Assembly (NCBI RefSeq): GCF_900114035.1
Contig: NZ_FORP01000030.1
Coordinates: 1 to 64,000, forward strand
Origin: Amycolatopsis sacchari
GTDB taxonomy: Bacteria; Actinomycetota; Actinomycetes; Mycobacteriales; Pseudonocardiaceae
Direction of reading: 5' to 3'
DNA length: 64,000 nt
Shown here: piece by piece, positions 46,011 to 55,067 of the stretch
Layout: every line of letters starts with the position of its first letter
Position numbering within the stretch: position 1 is the first letter of the stretch
Made by a program: the position numbers and the translations under genes
Notes under the pieces: generated by a model
What the model saw: only the letters and a program-made list of their open reading frames with translations
What the model was told of the DNA's origin: nothing
The model's database searches: none

Positions 46011-47159
46011 ATGACCCGTGGCCGCACCGTGCTGTTCGCCTTCGTCTGCGCGGTCGCCGTCGCGACGCTCTACGCGGCACAGCCCGTGCTCGCGCAGGTC
46101 GGGGGAGACCTGGGCGTGCCGGACGCGGGGCTGGGCTGGATCGTCACCGCCGGGCAGCTCGGTTACCTGGTGGGACTGGCCTTCCTCGTCCCGCTGGGTG
46201 ACCTGACCGACCGGCGCCGGCTCATCGCCGTCCACCTCGTGCTGGCCGGGGCCGGTGCGACGCTGGCCGCGGTCGCCGGCCGCCCGTGGCTGCTGCTGGC
46301 CGGGCTCGCCCTCGCCGGCCTGTTCGCGGTCGTCGTCCAGACGACGGTCGCCTACGCCGCCGCGTTGTCCACGCCCGAGGCACGTGGACGCACCCTCGGC
46401 ACGGTGACTTCCGGCGTCGTGGCCGGCATCCTCGGTGGACGCGTGCTCGCAGGTGGTCTCGCCGCGGTCTGGGGCTGGCGCAGCGTCTACGGCGCGCTCG
46501 CCGTGCTGCTGCTCGTGCTGGCGTACCTCGTCATGCGGCTCCTGCCGCCCGACCCCCGCACCGACCGGACCACCTACCGGCAGGTGCTGACGTCGCTCGG
46601 GCGGCTGTTCCGGGAACGCCTGTTCGTCTCGCGCGGGCTGATCGCGTTCTTCCTGTTCGCCTCGTTCGGCACGCTGTGGAGTGGGCTGGCGCTGCCGCTC
46701 GGCTCGGCCCCGTGGCACCTGAACACCGCGCAGATCGGCTTGTTCGGGATCGCGGGCCTCGCCGGGGCGCTGGGTGCCGCCCGGGCCGGACGGTGGGCCG
46801 ATGCGGGATTCGTCCGTGTCGTCACGGGCGGGGCGCTCGTGCTGCTCGCCGCCTCGTGGGCGGCCACGGGTCAGGCCTCGTGGTCGCTGTGGCTGGTCGG
46901 CGCCGGGGTGGTCGTGCTCGACTTCGCCGTGCAGGCGGTGCACGTGAGCAACCAGCACCTGCTCGTCACCGCGTACCCGTGCCGCACCAGCAGCGTCATC
47001 GGCGGCTACATGATCTTCTACTCGCTCGGCTCGGCTCTCGGAGCGACCGCCACGACCACGGCGTTCTCCCTCGCGGGGTGGACCGGGTCCAGCGCGCTCG
47101 GCGGCGCCTTCGCCCTTTGCGCGCTTCTGGTCTGGGCCGTTTCCGGCCGAACCGCCTAG
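46011..47159 (+). CDS. MFS transporter, exporter type
   Basis: A 382-residue permease of about twelve helices. DLTDRRRLIAVHL between TM2 and TM3 is the MFS motif A, and LGTVTSGVVAGILGGRVLAGGLAAVWGWRSVYG in TM5 resembles motif C of drug exporters. ATG 46011 has GGAGG six bases upstream. It is divergent from the HxlR regulator, which probably controls it. Substrate unknown. Confidence 0.85.
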   Translation: MTRGRTVLFAFVCAVAVATLYAAQPVLAQVGGDLGVPDAGLGWIVTAGQLGYLVGLAFLVPLGDLTDRRRLIAVHLVLAGAGATLAAVAGRPWLLLAGLALAGLFAVVVQTTVAYAAALSTPEARGRTLGTVTSGVVAGILGGRVLAGGLAAVWGWRSVYGALAVLLLVLAYLVMRLLPPDPRTDRTTYRQVLTSLGRLFRERLFVSRGLIAFFLFASFGTLWSGLALPLGSAPWHLNTAQIGLFGIAGLAGALGAARAGRWADAGFVRVVTGGALVLLAASWAATGQASWSLWLVGAGVVVLDFAVQAVHVSNQHLLVTAYPCRTSSVIGGYMIFYSLGSALGATATTTAFSLAGWTGSSALGGAFALCALLVWAVSGRTA

Positions 47160-47168
47160 GGTTTTCCC

Positions 47169-47936
47169 GTGGACGGCTGGTGGGGCGGCGATGCCTACGA
47201 GCGGTACATGGGCCGCTGGAGTGCGCGGGTCGCGGAGGTGTTCCTGAAGCGCCTCTCCGTGCCCCGCCGCGCCCGGTGGCTGGACGTGGGGTGCGGGACC
47301 GGCGCGTTGACCGGTGCCGTCCTCCGTTACCGCGAGCCCGGGCTGGTGCTGGCCGTCGATCCGTCGGAGAGGTTCCTCAGCACCGCGCGGACCCGCTCCG
47401 GCCGCGCGGGGTTCGCGGTCGCGGACGCACGGGCGCTCCCGGTGCCGGACCACGCCTTCGACGCCGTGGTGAGCGGGCTGGCGCTCAACTTCGTCCCCGA
47501 GCCCGCGCGCGCCGTCGCCGAGTTCGCGCGGGCCGCGCGGCCCGGTGGTGTCGTCGCCGCGTACGTGTGGGACTACGGCGGAGGAATGGCGATGCTGCGC
47601 GCGTTCTGGGACGCCGCGGCGGAGCTGGACCCGGCCGCCGCCGAACTGGACGAGGGCCGCCGCTTCCCGTTGTGCCGCCCCGGACCGCTCATGCGCTTGT
47701 GGGCCGACGTCGGCCCCGTTTCCGTCGCACCGCTCGAGATCACCACGCGGTTCGCGGACTTCGACGACTACTGGACGCCGTTCCTGGGCGGCCAGGGACC
47801 CGCCCCGGGGTACGTCGTGGCGTTGCCGCGGGACCGCCGGGAGCGGCTGCGGAACCTGCTGCGCGAACGCCTGCCCTCGGGGCCGTTCTCCCTGCCCGCG
47901 CGGGCCTGGGCGGTCACGGCGCTTCCGGTCCGTTGA
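47169..47936 (+). CDS. SAM-dependent methyltransferase (UbiE/class I)
   Basis: A 255-residue enzyme with motif I WLDVGCGTGALTGAVL, motif II VLAVDPSERFLSTAR, and DHAFDAVVSGLALNFVPEPARAVAEFARAARPGGVVAAY. The start WWGGDAYERYMGRWSARVA is seen in many actinomycete class I methyltransferases. GTG start, nine bases after the exporter, so probably co-transcribed. The last 23 bases overlap the convergent MscS gene. Substrate unknown. Confidence 0.88.
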   Translation: MDGWWGGDAYERYMGRWSARVAEVFLKRLSVPRRARWLDVGCGTGALTGAVLRYREPGLVLAVDPSERFLSTARTRSGRAGFAVADARALPVPDHAFDAVVSGLALNFVPEPARAVAEFARAARPGGVVAAYVWDYGGGMAMLRAFWDAAAELDPAAAELDEGRRFPLCRPGPLMRLWADVGPVSVAPLEITTRFADFDDYWTPFLGGQGPAPGYVVALPRDRRERLRNLLRERLPSGPFSLPARAWAVTALPVR

Positions 47937-49062
47937 ACGTGTGCACCCGCTCCCGCCCGTCCGGGCTGTCGCCGAACAGGCGGGCGTCGTCGCCCGGGGC
48001 CTCTTCCGGTTGGTGCGACGCGGGAATCGTCGGGACGCGTTCGGCGCGCAGGCGCGGCACCGCGTACGGGTGCTTGCCCCGGACCCACTGCACCAGCTGC
48101 TCACGCACGAGGCAGCGCAGGTCGAACAACGTCGGCGCGTCCACGGCACTCACCAGCGCCCGCACGCGCACCAGCGTGTTCGTCGCGTCCGTCACCTGCA
48201 GCACCGACACGCGGCCGTCCCACAGGTCCGTCGACTCCAGCACCCGGCGCAGCTCCTCGCGCATCTCCTCGACCGGCCTGGTCCAGTCGACGTCCAGCTC
48301 CACCGTGCCGAGCAGTGCCGCGTCCCGGCGCGTCCAGTTCTCGAACGGCTGCGACATGAACTGCGCGGTCGGGATCACCAGCCGCCGGTCGTCCCACAGG
48401 TGCACCACCAGGTAGGTCAGCGTGATGTCCTCCACGCGGCCCCACTCGTTCTCCACGATCACCACGTCGTCGAGCCGGATCGCGTCGCTGAACGCGATCT
48501 GCAGCCCGGCGAACACGTTGCCCAGCAACGACTGCGCCGCCAGCGCGGCGATCGCGCCGATGACACCCGCCGACGCGAGCAGGCTCGTGCCCGCCGTGCG
48601 CAACCCGGGGAACGTCATGAGCATCGCGCCCAGCGCGAGCACCGCGACGGCCGCGACGATCACCCGTCGCACCAGCCGGATCTGCGTCCGCATGCGCCGC
48701 GCGTGCCGGTTGTCGCGCACGTCCACGTCCCAGCGGGACAGCATCGTCTGCTCGACCGCCGTCAGCACCCCGGCGAGCAGCCACGCGCCGGTGCCGATGA
48801 GCGCGAGGGTCAGCACGTGGGACGTCGCGTCCCGCCAGCTTCCCACTGGCAAGGCGACGAGCACCGTGATGCGCAGGACCACCATCGCGCCGAACCAGCG
48901 CAACGGCCGGTGGACGTGCACGGCGAGCTCGCCCAGCAGCGTGGCCCGTCTCCCGAGCCGCCGGAGGACGCGCCGCAACACGTACTCACAGGCCAGGAAC
49001 ACGCCGAACACCACCGCTGCCGTGCCCAAGGCCACCACGATCCGCAACCAGCTGCCGGACAT
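47914..49062 (-). CDS. MscS-family mechanosensitive channel
   Basis: A 382-residue membrane protein. Four helices precede the pore segment GTSLLASAGVIGAIAALAAQSLLGNVFAGLQIAFSD, in which small residues line the channel, then the beta domain IRLDDVVIVENEWGRVEDITLTYLVV and a cytosolic C-terminus of about 120 residues. It releases solutes on hypo-osmotic shock. ATG 49062 gives a normal N-terminal helix. Its 3' end overlaps the methyltransferase gene. Confidence 0.9.
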   Translation of the reverse strand: MSGSWLRIVVALGTAAVVFGVFLACEYVLRRVLRRLGRRATLLGELAVHVHRPLRWFGAMVVLRITVLVALPVGSWRDATSHVLTLALIGTGAWLLAGVLTAVEQTMLSRWDVDVRDNRHARRMRTQIRLVRRVIVAAVAVLALGAMLMTFPGLRTAGTSLLASAGVIGAIAALAAQSLLGNVFAGLQIAFSDAIRLDDVVIVENEWGRVEDITLTYLVVHLWDDRRLVIPTAQFMSQPFENWTRRDAALLGTVELDVDWTRPVEEMREELRRVLESTDLWDGRVSVLQVTDATNTLVRVRALVSAVDAPTLFDLRCLVREQLVQWVRGKHPYAVPRLRAERVPTIPASHQPEEAPGDDARLFGDSPDGRERVHTFNGPEAP

Positions 49063-49230
49063 CCCTCTCACTTCCCGGTCGGCTCCACACTCCCCTGAGG
49101 CCGTACCCCCTTCCGGGTGGGGCCATGTCGTCGAATCGATCACGTCGCCGTCAACGGTTCACGAAACGTGCACGAGGTGGTCACCCGGAGCACCTCCTGG
49201 TGGTTCCCCGCCCGCCGGTACACCTGAGGC

Positions 49231-50001
49231 ATGACGCGGTCACAGCTACTCGTCAGCACCGACGCGCAGCAGGGCGGGGCGCCCCGCTACTCGCTGCTCG
49301 TCGCCTCCGACAGCGAAGAAGTCGTTGCGGCACAACGACTTCGCCATGACGTCTTCGCCGGCGAGATGGGTGCGGAACTGCACTCGCCGGTGCCGGGGCT
49401 CGACGTCGACCGGTTCGACGAATACTGCGACCACCTCGTCGTGCGTGACGACGACTCGGGCGAGATCGTCGGCACCTACCGGATGCTGCCGCCCGAGCGC
49501 GCGGTCGCGGCGGGCGGGCTGTACTCCGACACCGAGTTCGACCTCGCCCGGCTCGCCCCGCTCCGGCGTTCGCTCGTCGAGACCGGGCGGTCGTGCGTGC
49601 ACCCCGACCACCGCAGCGGCGCCGTCGTGAGCCTGGTGTGGGCGGGCATCGGCCGTTACATGCTGCTGGCCGGGCACCGCTACCTCGCGGGCTGCGCGTC
49701 CGTGCCGCTCGCCGACGGCGGGAGTTTCGCGGCCGGGGTGTGGGACACCATCCAGGCCAGGCACTACGCCTCCGACGACCTCCGGGTTTCGCCGCTGCGG
49801 CCGTGGGAGAGCGACGGCATCGCGCGCCCGCCGCGCTCGGTGCTGCCGCCGCTGCTCAAGGGCTACACGCGGCTGGGCGCGAAGGTCTGCGGCCCGCCCG
49901 CGCACGACCCGGACTTCGGTGTCGCGGACTTCTTCACGCTGCTCGACCTGCACGAAGTGGACGCACGGTACCTGAAGTTCTTCCTGGGAGCCGGGGCGTG
50001 A
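49231..50001 (+). CDS. GNAT / OlsB-like acyl-ACP N-acyltransferase (Rv3027c-like)
   Basis: A 256-residue enzyme of the haemolysin-like GNAT group that includes OlsB (ornithine-acyl-ACP N-acyltransferase). RLRHDVFAGEMGAE, FDEYCDHLVVRDDDSGEIVGTYRML, VETGRSCVHPDHRSGAVVSLVWAGIGRYML and the later LLKGYTRLGAKVCGPPAHDPDFGVADFF all fit that group. It overlaps the following acyltransferase by four bases (GTGA), the arrangement of ornithine-lipid genes, so the pair probably makes an N,O-acylated amino-acid lipid. Confidence 0.82.
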   Translation: MTRSQLLVSTDAQQGGAPRYSLLVASDSEEVVAAQRLRHDVFAGEMGAELHSPVPGLDVDRFDEYCDHLVVRDDDSGEIVGTYRMLPPERAVAAGGLYSDTEFDLARLAPLRRSLVETGRSCVHPDHRSGAVVSLVWAGIGRYMLLAGHRYLAGCASVPLADGGSFAAGVWDTIQARHYASDDLRVSPLRPWESDGIARPPRSVLPPLLKGYTRLGAKVCGPPAHDPDFGVADFFTLLDLHEVDARYLKFFLGAGA

Positions 50002-50849
50002 GCCACGCGTGGATGCCGGTCTCGCCGTGTGGTGAGGGCTGCCTGACGCCGGGCGCGCCGACCGTGGCGCGTCCCCGGCAGCTGCTGCGCATCGGCGCCG
50101 CGTGCGCCGTGGTGCTGACGGCGCTCGCCGCCAGCCCGCTGCTCGCACTGCGGCGCGTGCGGGAACCGTTGGCGCGCTTGATCTTCCGCTCGGTGCTGCG
50201 GGCGTTCGGCGTGCGGTTGCTGGTGCACGGCGGCGAGGAGTTCCGCCGCGCCGCGCCCGGTCGCGGCGCGCTGGTGGTGAACAACCACATCTCCTGGCTG
50301 GACATCGTCGCGGTGAACGCGGTGCGGCCGATGCGCGCGCTGGCCAAGCGGGAGGTCGGCGAGTGGCCCGTGCTGGGCGGGCTCGTCGCGCGCGGCGGCA
50401 GCATTTTCCTCGACCGCGAAAGGCTTTCCACGCTTCCCGGCACGGTCGGCGAACTGGCCGCCGCTCTGCGGGGCGGCTCGCTCGTGAACGTGACGCCCGA
50501 GGGCACGACGTGGTGCGGCCTGGCCTCCGGCCGCTTCGCGCCGGCGTCGTTCCAGGCGGCGATCGACGGCGGTGTGCCGGTGCGGCCGATCGCCTTGCGC
50601 TACCGCCTCGCCGACGGCCGCGAAACCACGCAACCGGCGTTCATCGGGCCGGAGTCGCTGGTCGACTCGCTCCGGCGCGTCGCGCGGCTGCGCGGGCTGG
50701 TGCTGGAAGTGTTCGTGTGCGAGGAGATCGCGCCGGGCAAGGCCGCCGACCGCCGGGAACTGGCGGCGCTGGCGGAATCCGCGGTGCACTCCGCGCTCGG
50801 CACGGTCCACGCGCCCCGCCGCAGGCTGCCGGTTCCGGTCGCCGCCTGA
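49998..50849 (+). CDS. 1-acyl-glycerol-phosphate-type O-acyltransferase (PlsC/OlsA-like, Rv3026c-like)
   Basis: A 283-residue acyltransferase with one N-terminal membrane helix (about 27-51). The catalytic NNHISWLD (H-x4-D) lies at about residues 96-103, followed by [10 protein letters not shown] and the phosphate-binding NVTPEGTTW in place of EGTRS. GTG start coupled to the OlsB-like gene. In this pairing it would add the second acyl chain to a lyso-ornithine-type lipid; phosphatidate synthesis is the alternative. Confidence 0.82.
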   Translation: MSHAWMPVSPCGEGCLTPGAPTVARPRQLLRIGAACAVVLTALAASPLLALRRVREPLARLIFRSVLRAFGVRLLVHGGEEFRRAAPGRGALVVNNHISWLDIVAVNAVRPMRALAKREVGEWPVLGGLVARGGSIFLDRERLSTLPGTVGELAAALRGGSLVNVTPEGTTWCGLASGRFAPASFQAAIDGGVPVRPIALRYRLADGRETTQPAFIGPESLVDSLRRVARLRGLVLEVFVCEEIAPGKAADRRELAALAESAVHSALGTVHAPRRRLPVPVAA

Positions 50850-50859
50850 GGAAACGCGA

Positions 50860-50890
50860 TTGACCTCCACCGCGGTGGAGGTTGCAGTAT
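50860..50890 (+). promoter_or_regulatory. MerR-type promoter with 19-base spacer
   Basis: The -35 TTGACC (50860-50865) and -10 CAGTAT (50885-50890) are separated by exactly 19 bases, longer than the usual 17, and the spacer is covered by the perfect 20-base palindrome ACCTCCACCGCGGTGGAGGT (50863-50882). This is the textbook layout of promoters switched by MerR/SoxR-family activators. Counting seven bases from the -10 puts the transcript start at 50897, the GTG of the exporter. No merR-type gene is in the window. Confidence 0.82.
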
Positions 50891-50896
50891 CGAGCG

Positions 50897-52252
50897 GTGA
50901 TCGTCGCCGACCGGGGGCGCGGGGTGCTGTGGACCCCGGCGCACCGGACCACCACCGTCGCGAGCCTGCTCGTCGTCACGTTGATCGCCTTCGAGAACAT
51001 GGGCGTCGCGACGGCCATGCCGACGCTCGTGCCCGCGCTGGGCGGGCAGTCCCTCTATTCCTGGCCCTTCACGGCATTCCTCGTCGCGAGCGTCGTCGCG
51101 ACGGTGCTCGCCGGGCGGTGGTGCGACCGCCGTGGCCCCGCGCTGGCGCTCGTCGCCGGGCCCGCGATCTTCGTAGCCGGGCTCGTGCTGTGCGGGACCG
51201 CGACGGACATGGCGCTGTTGCTCGCGGGCAGGGTGTTGCAGGGACTGGGTTCCGGCGCCGTGCTCGTCGCCATCTCGCTGCTGATCGCACTGGTCTACAC
51301 CGATCGCGAGCGGCCGGTGATGTACGCGGCGAACGCGGCCGCGTGGATCCTGCCCGCCGTGGTCGGGCCGTCCGTGGCGGGGCTCGTCACCGAACGGTTC
51401 GGCTGGCGCTGGGTGTTCCTCGGGCTGGTGCCGCTCGCGGTGCTGGGGTTGCTCCTGCTGGTGCCGGTCGCCCGCCGCCTCGGCCCGCCCGAACCCGGCG
51501 AACAGCAACGGCGGGCCGGTGTTCCCGCCGCGATCGCGGCCGCGGTCGGCGTGGCCGCGCTGACGTGGGCGGCGCAACACCCGTCGTTCCTCGCGCTCGG
51601 CTACGGCGCGGCCGGTGCCGTCGCGCTCGGTTTCGCCCTGCGCTCGCTGTTGCCGCCCGGCACGGTGACGGCGCGCCCCGGACTGCCCACCGTCGTCGCC
51701 GCGCGTGCGCTCCTCGGCGGCGCCTTCGCCGGGATGGAGGCGTACCTGCCGCTGACGATGAGCACCGTGCACGGCTACTCGCCCGCGCTCGCGGGACTGC
51801 CGCTGACCGTCAGCGCGCTCGGCTGGTCCGCCGCCTCGGCACTGCAGGGCCGCCACCCGGACTGGTCGCGGGAGTCCGCGCTGCGGGCGGGTTTCGGCCT
51901 GGTGACCGTGGCACTGGTGCTGTTCGCGTTCGTCTCGCAGGCCTGGTTCCCCGGTTGGGTCGCGTTCGCCGCGTGCGTGGTCGGCGGGGCGGGGATGGGC
52001 ACCGCCTACCCCGCGATGACGTTGCTGCTGTTCCGCTTCTCCCCGGTCGCCGAGCGCGGGTACCACACCTCCGCGCTGCAGCTGGCGGACTGGGTGGGCT
52101 CGGCGCTCACCGTGGGGCTCGGCGGCGTCCTGCTGGGACTGCTGGCCTCGGCGCGGCAGCCCTCGGGCGCGGTCGTGGTGCTGGCCACAGTGCTCGCCGC
52201 GTTGGCGCTGCTCGGCGTGGTCATCACGCGGCGGTGGCCCACGCAGGGGTGA
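50897..52252 (+). CDS. MFS drug-exporter-type transporter
   Basis: A 451-residue permease with about fourteen hydrophobic segments, DHA2-like. [15 protein letters not shown] is motif [25 protein letters not shown] matches the conserved TM4 region, and [30 protein letters not shown] is motif C, typical of proton-driven drug exporters. GTG 50897 coincides with the predicted transcription start of the MerR-type promoter, so the message is probably leaderless; a TTG at 50882 lies inside the promoter. The substrate is probably the MerR ligand. Confidence 0.85.
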   Translation: MIVADRGRGVLWTPAHRTTTVASLLVVTLIAFENMGVATAMPTLVPALGGQSLYSWPFTAFLVASVVATVLAGRWCDRRGPALALVAGPAIFVAGLVLCGTATDMALLLAGRVLQGLGSGAVLVAISLLIALVYTDRERPVMYAANAAAWILPAVVGPSVAGLVTERFGWRWVFLGLVPLAVLGLLLLVPVARRLGPPEPGEQQRRAGVPAAIAAAVGVAALTWAAQHPSFLALGYGAAGAVALGFALRSLLPPGTVTARPGLPTVVAARALLGGAFAGMEAYLPLTMSTVHGYSPALAGLPLTVSALGWSAASALQGRHPDWSRESALRAGFGLVTVALVLFAFVSQAWFPGWVAFAACVVGGAGMGTAYPAMTLLLFRFSPVAERGYHTSALQLADWVGSALTVGLGGVLLGLLASARQPSGAVVVLATVLAALALLGVVITRRWPTQG

Positions 52253-52278
52253 ACGGCACGGTCTACCCTGGGAGGGCG

Positions 52279-53481
52279 ATGACTTATCTCGACCACGCGG
52301 CGACAACCCCCATGTTGCCCGAAGCCGTAGCGGCGATGAGCGAGGCGCTGTCCACCGTGGGCAACGCCTCCTCACTGCACTCCTCCGGGCGGCGGGCGCG
52401 GCGCACGGTCGAGGAGGCCCGCGAGACGATCGCGGAGGCCATGGGCGCCCGGCCGTCCGAGGTGATCTTCACCGGCGGCGGCACGGAAAGCGACAACTTG
52501 GCCGTGAAGGGCATCTTCTGGGCGAGGAAGGCCGCCGATCCCGCCCGCCGGCGTGTGATCACCAGCGTGGTCGAGCACCACGCCGTGCTGGACGCCGTGC
52601 AGTGGCTGGAGGAGCACGCCGGCGCCGAGGTGACCTGGCTGGAGGTCGACGAGTACGGCCGCGTGCTGCCGGAGACGCTGCGCAAGGCCGTCGAGCAGGA
52701 CCCGGCCGACGTGGCGCTGGTCAGTGTCATGTGGGCGAACAACGAGGTCGGGACCATCAACCCGCTGCCCGAGCTCGCCGTGATCTGCGCCGAGCACGGC
52801 ATCCCGCTGCACAGCGACGCCGTGCAGGCGGTGGGCGGCGTGCCGATCGACTTCGCCGCGAGCGGCGTCAGCGCGCTCACGCTCACCGGGCACAAGGTCG
52901 GCGGTCCCTACGGCGTCGGTGCGCTGCTGCTGGCGAGGGACACCGAGTGCGTGCCACTGCTGCACGGCGGCGGGCAGGAGCGTGACGTGCGCTCCGGCAC
53001 GCTGGACGTGCCCGCGATCCACGCGTTCGCCACCGCCGTGCGGGTGACCGTCGCCGAGCAGGCCGAGCGGTCGGCGGAGATCGCGCGGCTGCGGGACGCG
53101 CTGATCGACGTCATCCGCCGCGAGGTGCCCGACGCCGTGCTCAACGGCGCGCCGCCCGGCGAGGGCCGCCTGCCGGGCAACGCGCACTTCACGTTCTCCG
53201 GCTGCGCGGGCGACAGCCTGCTGATGCTGCTGGACGCCAAGGGCATCGAGTGCTCGACGGGCTCGGCCTGCACGGCCGGGGTCGCCCAGCCCAGCCACGT
53301 GCTGCTCGCGATGGGTGCCGACCCGACGGACGCGCGGTGCTCGCTGCGGTTCTCGCTCGGGCACACCTCGACGCAGGAGGACGTGGACGCGGTGGCGCGC
53401 GAGATCGCCGCGGTCGTCGCACGGGCCCGGCAGGCGGGCCTGACCGGCATGCGCAAGCACGCGAGCAAGCAGGAGGTGTGA
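52279..53481 (+). CDS. iscS: Cysteine desulfurase
   Basis: A PLP enzyme taking sulfur from cysteine for Fe-S clusters and tRNA thiolation; 400 residues. The PLP lysine is Lys206 in LTGHKVGG, the substrate His in VVEHHAVL, and the persulfide Cys331 in [10 protein letters not shown], the IscS rather than SufS loop. ATG with GGGAGGG before it. It overlaps mnmA by one base (TGATG), as in M. tuberculosis Rv3025c-Rv3024c, so sulfur passes to MnmA. Confidence 0.96.
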   Translation: MTYLDHAATTPMLPEAVAAMSEALSTVGNASSLHSSGRRARRTVEEARETIAEAMGARPSEVIFTGGGTESDNLAVKGIFWARKAADPARRRVITSVVEHHAVLDAVQWLEEHAGAEVTWLEVDEYGRVLPETLRKAVEQDPADVALVSVMWANNEVGTINPLPELAVICAEHGIPLHSDAVQAVGGVPIDFAASGVSALTLTGHKVGGPYGVGALLLARDTECVPLLHGGGQERDVRSGTLDVPAIHAFATAVRVTVAEQAERSAEIARLRDALIDVIRREVPDAVLNGAPPGEGRLPGNAHFTFSGCAGDSLLMLLDAKGIECSTGSACTAGVAQPSHVLLAMGADPTDARCSLRFSLGHTSTQEDVDAVAREIAAVVARARQAGLTGMRKHASKQEV

Positions 53482-54572
53482 TGCGGGTACTGGCCGCGAT
53501 GAGCGGGGGAGTGGACTCGGCGGTCGCCGCCGCCCGCGCCGTCGACGCCGGGCACGACGTCGTCGGCGTGCACCTGGCGTTGTCGGCGAAGCCCGGCACG
53601 CTGCGCACCGGCGCGCGTGGCTGCTGCACGCTGGAGGACTCGAACGACGCGCGCCGGGCCGCCGACATCCTCGGCATCCCGTTCTACGTCTGGGATTTCG
53701 CGGAGCGGTTCACCGAAGAGGTGATCGACAGCTTCGTCGGCGAGTACGCGGCGGGCCGCACGCCGAACCCGTGCGTGACGTGCAACGAGAAGATCAAGTT
53801 CGAGGCGTTGCTGGAGAAGGCGGTCGCGCTCGGCTTCGACGCCGTCGCGACCGGGCACTACGCGCGGCTGTCCCTTGTGGACGGTGTGCCGGAGCTGCGC
53901 CGCAGCGCCGACGAGGGCAAGGACCAGTCGTACGTGCTCGCGTCGCTGACCCCCGAGCAGCTGCGGCACTCGCTGTTCCCGCTCGGCGACTCGCGCAAGT
54001 CCGACGTGCGGGACGAGGCCGAGCGCCGCGGGCTCGCCGTCGCGCGCAAGCCGGACAGCCACGACATCTGCTTCATCCCCGACGGCGACACGAAGAAGTT
54101 CCTGGAGCGCAGGCTGGGCGAGCGCCCCGGCGACCTGGTGGACGCCGAGACCGGTGCGGTGCTGGGCAGGCACACCGGCGTGCACGGCTTCACCATCGGC
54201 CAGCGCAAGGGCCTTGGTCTCGACCACCCCGCCGCCGACGGCAAGCCGCGGTACGTGCTCGCGCTCGAACCCGTGTCCGGCACGGTGAAGGTGGGGCCCG
54301 CCGAGCGGCTCGCGGTCCGGCGGATCTTCGCGGACCGGCCGATCTGGCCGGGCGAGCGCCCGCTGGACGGGCCGACGGAGTGCGTCATCCAGGTGCGGGC
54401 GCACGGCGGCACCGCGGACGCGGTCGCCGAGGTCGTCGGCGGCGAGGTGCGGATCGAACTGCGTGAGCCCCTCCGCGGGGTCGCGCCGGGGCAGGTCGTC
54501 GTGCTCTACCGGCCCGACGCCCGCGGTGATCTCGTGCTCGGCAGCGCGAAGATCGCGCGTACCGGGGATTGA
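53481..54572 (+). CDS. mnmA: tRNA 2-thiouridylase MnmA (TrmU)
   Basis: Adds sulfur to wobble uridine U34 of Lys, Glu and Gln tRNAs; 363 residues. The PP-loop [10 protein letters not shown] opens the protein. The catalytic cysteines are Cys101 in [12 protein letters not shown] and Cys197 in [11 protein letters not shown]. The C-terminal beta-barrel contains [12 protein letters not shown]. It is coupled to iscS by the one-base overlap. It also has a second cysteine in the first loop (Cys98). Confidence 0.97.
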   Translation: MRVLAAMSGGVDSAVAAARAVDAGHDVVGVHLALSAKPGTLRTGARGCCTLEDSNDARRAADILGIPFYVWDFAERFTEEVIDSFVGEYAAGRTPNPCVTCNEKIKFEALLEKAVALGFDAVATGHYARLSLVDGVPELRRSADEGKDQSYVLASLTPEQLRHSLFPLGDSRKSDVRDEAERRGLAVARKPDSHDICFIPDGDTKKFLERRLGERPGDLVDAETGAVLGRHTGVHGFTIGQRKGLGLDHPAADGKPRYVLALEPVSGTVKVGPAERLAVRRIFADRPIWPGERPLDGPTECVIQVRAHGGTADAVAEVVGGEVRIELREPLRGVAPGQVVVLYRPDARGDLVLGSAKIARTGD

Positions 54573-54667
54573 CCTTCCGGGTGGGGGGGTACTCGCCTGC
54601 GGAGGGCGTAGGCTGGGTGGCCTAGTGTGATGGCAGACACAACCGTCCGAGCGCGGGGAGCGAGCGC

Positions 54668-55051
54668 GTGTCCGAGCACCCGATGGTCCGGCCCGTCGGT
54701 TCGACCGCCGACGAGGTGATCGAATTCCGCACCCGTGAGGAACGGGACGCGGTGGTGGTGGAGGTCCTGGGCGAGGTCGACCTGCTGACAGCACCACACC
54801 TGACCGCCGCCGTGGCGGATGAGCTGGACGGCCGGGCACCGGTCGTGGTGGCCGACCTCTCGCGGGTCGGGTTCTTCGGCGCCGCCGGGCTGCAGGCGCT
54901 GTCCCCGTTGCGTGAGCGCGCCGAGCGGGCCGGGGTCGCCTTGCGGCTGCTCGCGAGCCCGGCGGTCCGCCGCCTGCTCGCCCTCGCCCAGGCCGAGCAG
55001 GAACTGCCCGTGCACGACGACCTGGCCACGGCCGTCGCGGCGCCGGGGTAG
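54668..55051 (+). CDS. STAS-domain anti-sigma-factor-antagonist-like protein without phospho-acceptor
   Basis: A 127-residue single STAS domain. VVVEVLGEVDLLTAPHLTAAV and VVVADLSRVGFFGAAGLQAL are the two conserved strands. At the place where SpoIIAA/RsbV proteins have the phosphorylated DSSG, this protein reads GAAG, so the usual serine switch is missing. GTG start. It stands 17 bases before a CheB-type gene and begins a signalling group; it may be a constitutively binding antagonist. That interpretation is inference. Confidence 0.82.
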   Translation: MSEHPMVRPVGSTADEVIEFRTREERDAVVVEVLGEVDLLTAPHLTAAVADELDGRAPVVVADLSRVGFFGAAGLQALSPLRERAERAGVALRLLASPAVRRLLALAQAEQELPVHDDLATAVAAPG

Positions 55052-55067
55052 ACGGGAGGCGGATCAC

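Noticed and set aside
45438-48149. 903-codon leftward frame joining HxlR with a long N-terminal part
   Set aside because: Only the last 160 residues are a real HxlR protein; the rest is antisense to the MFS and methyltransferase genes.
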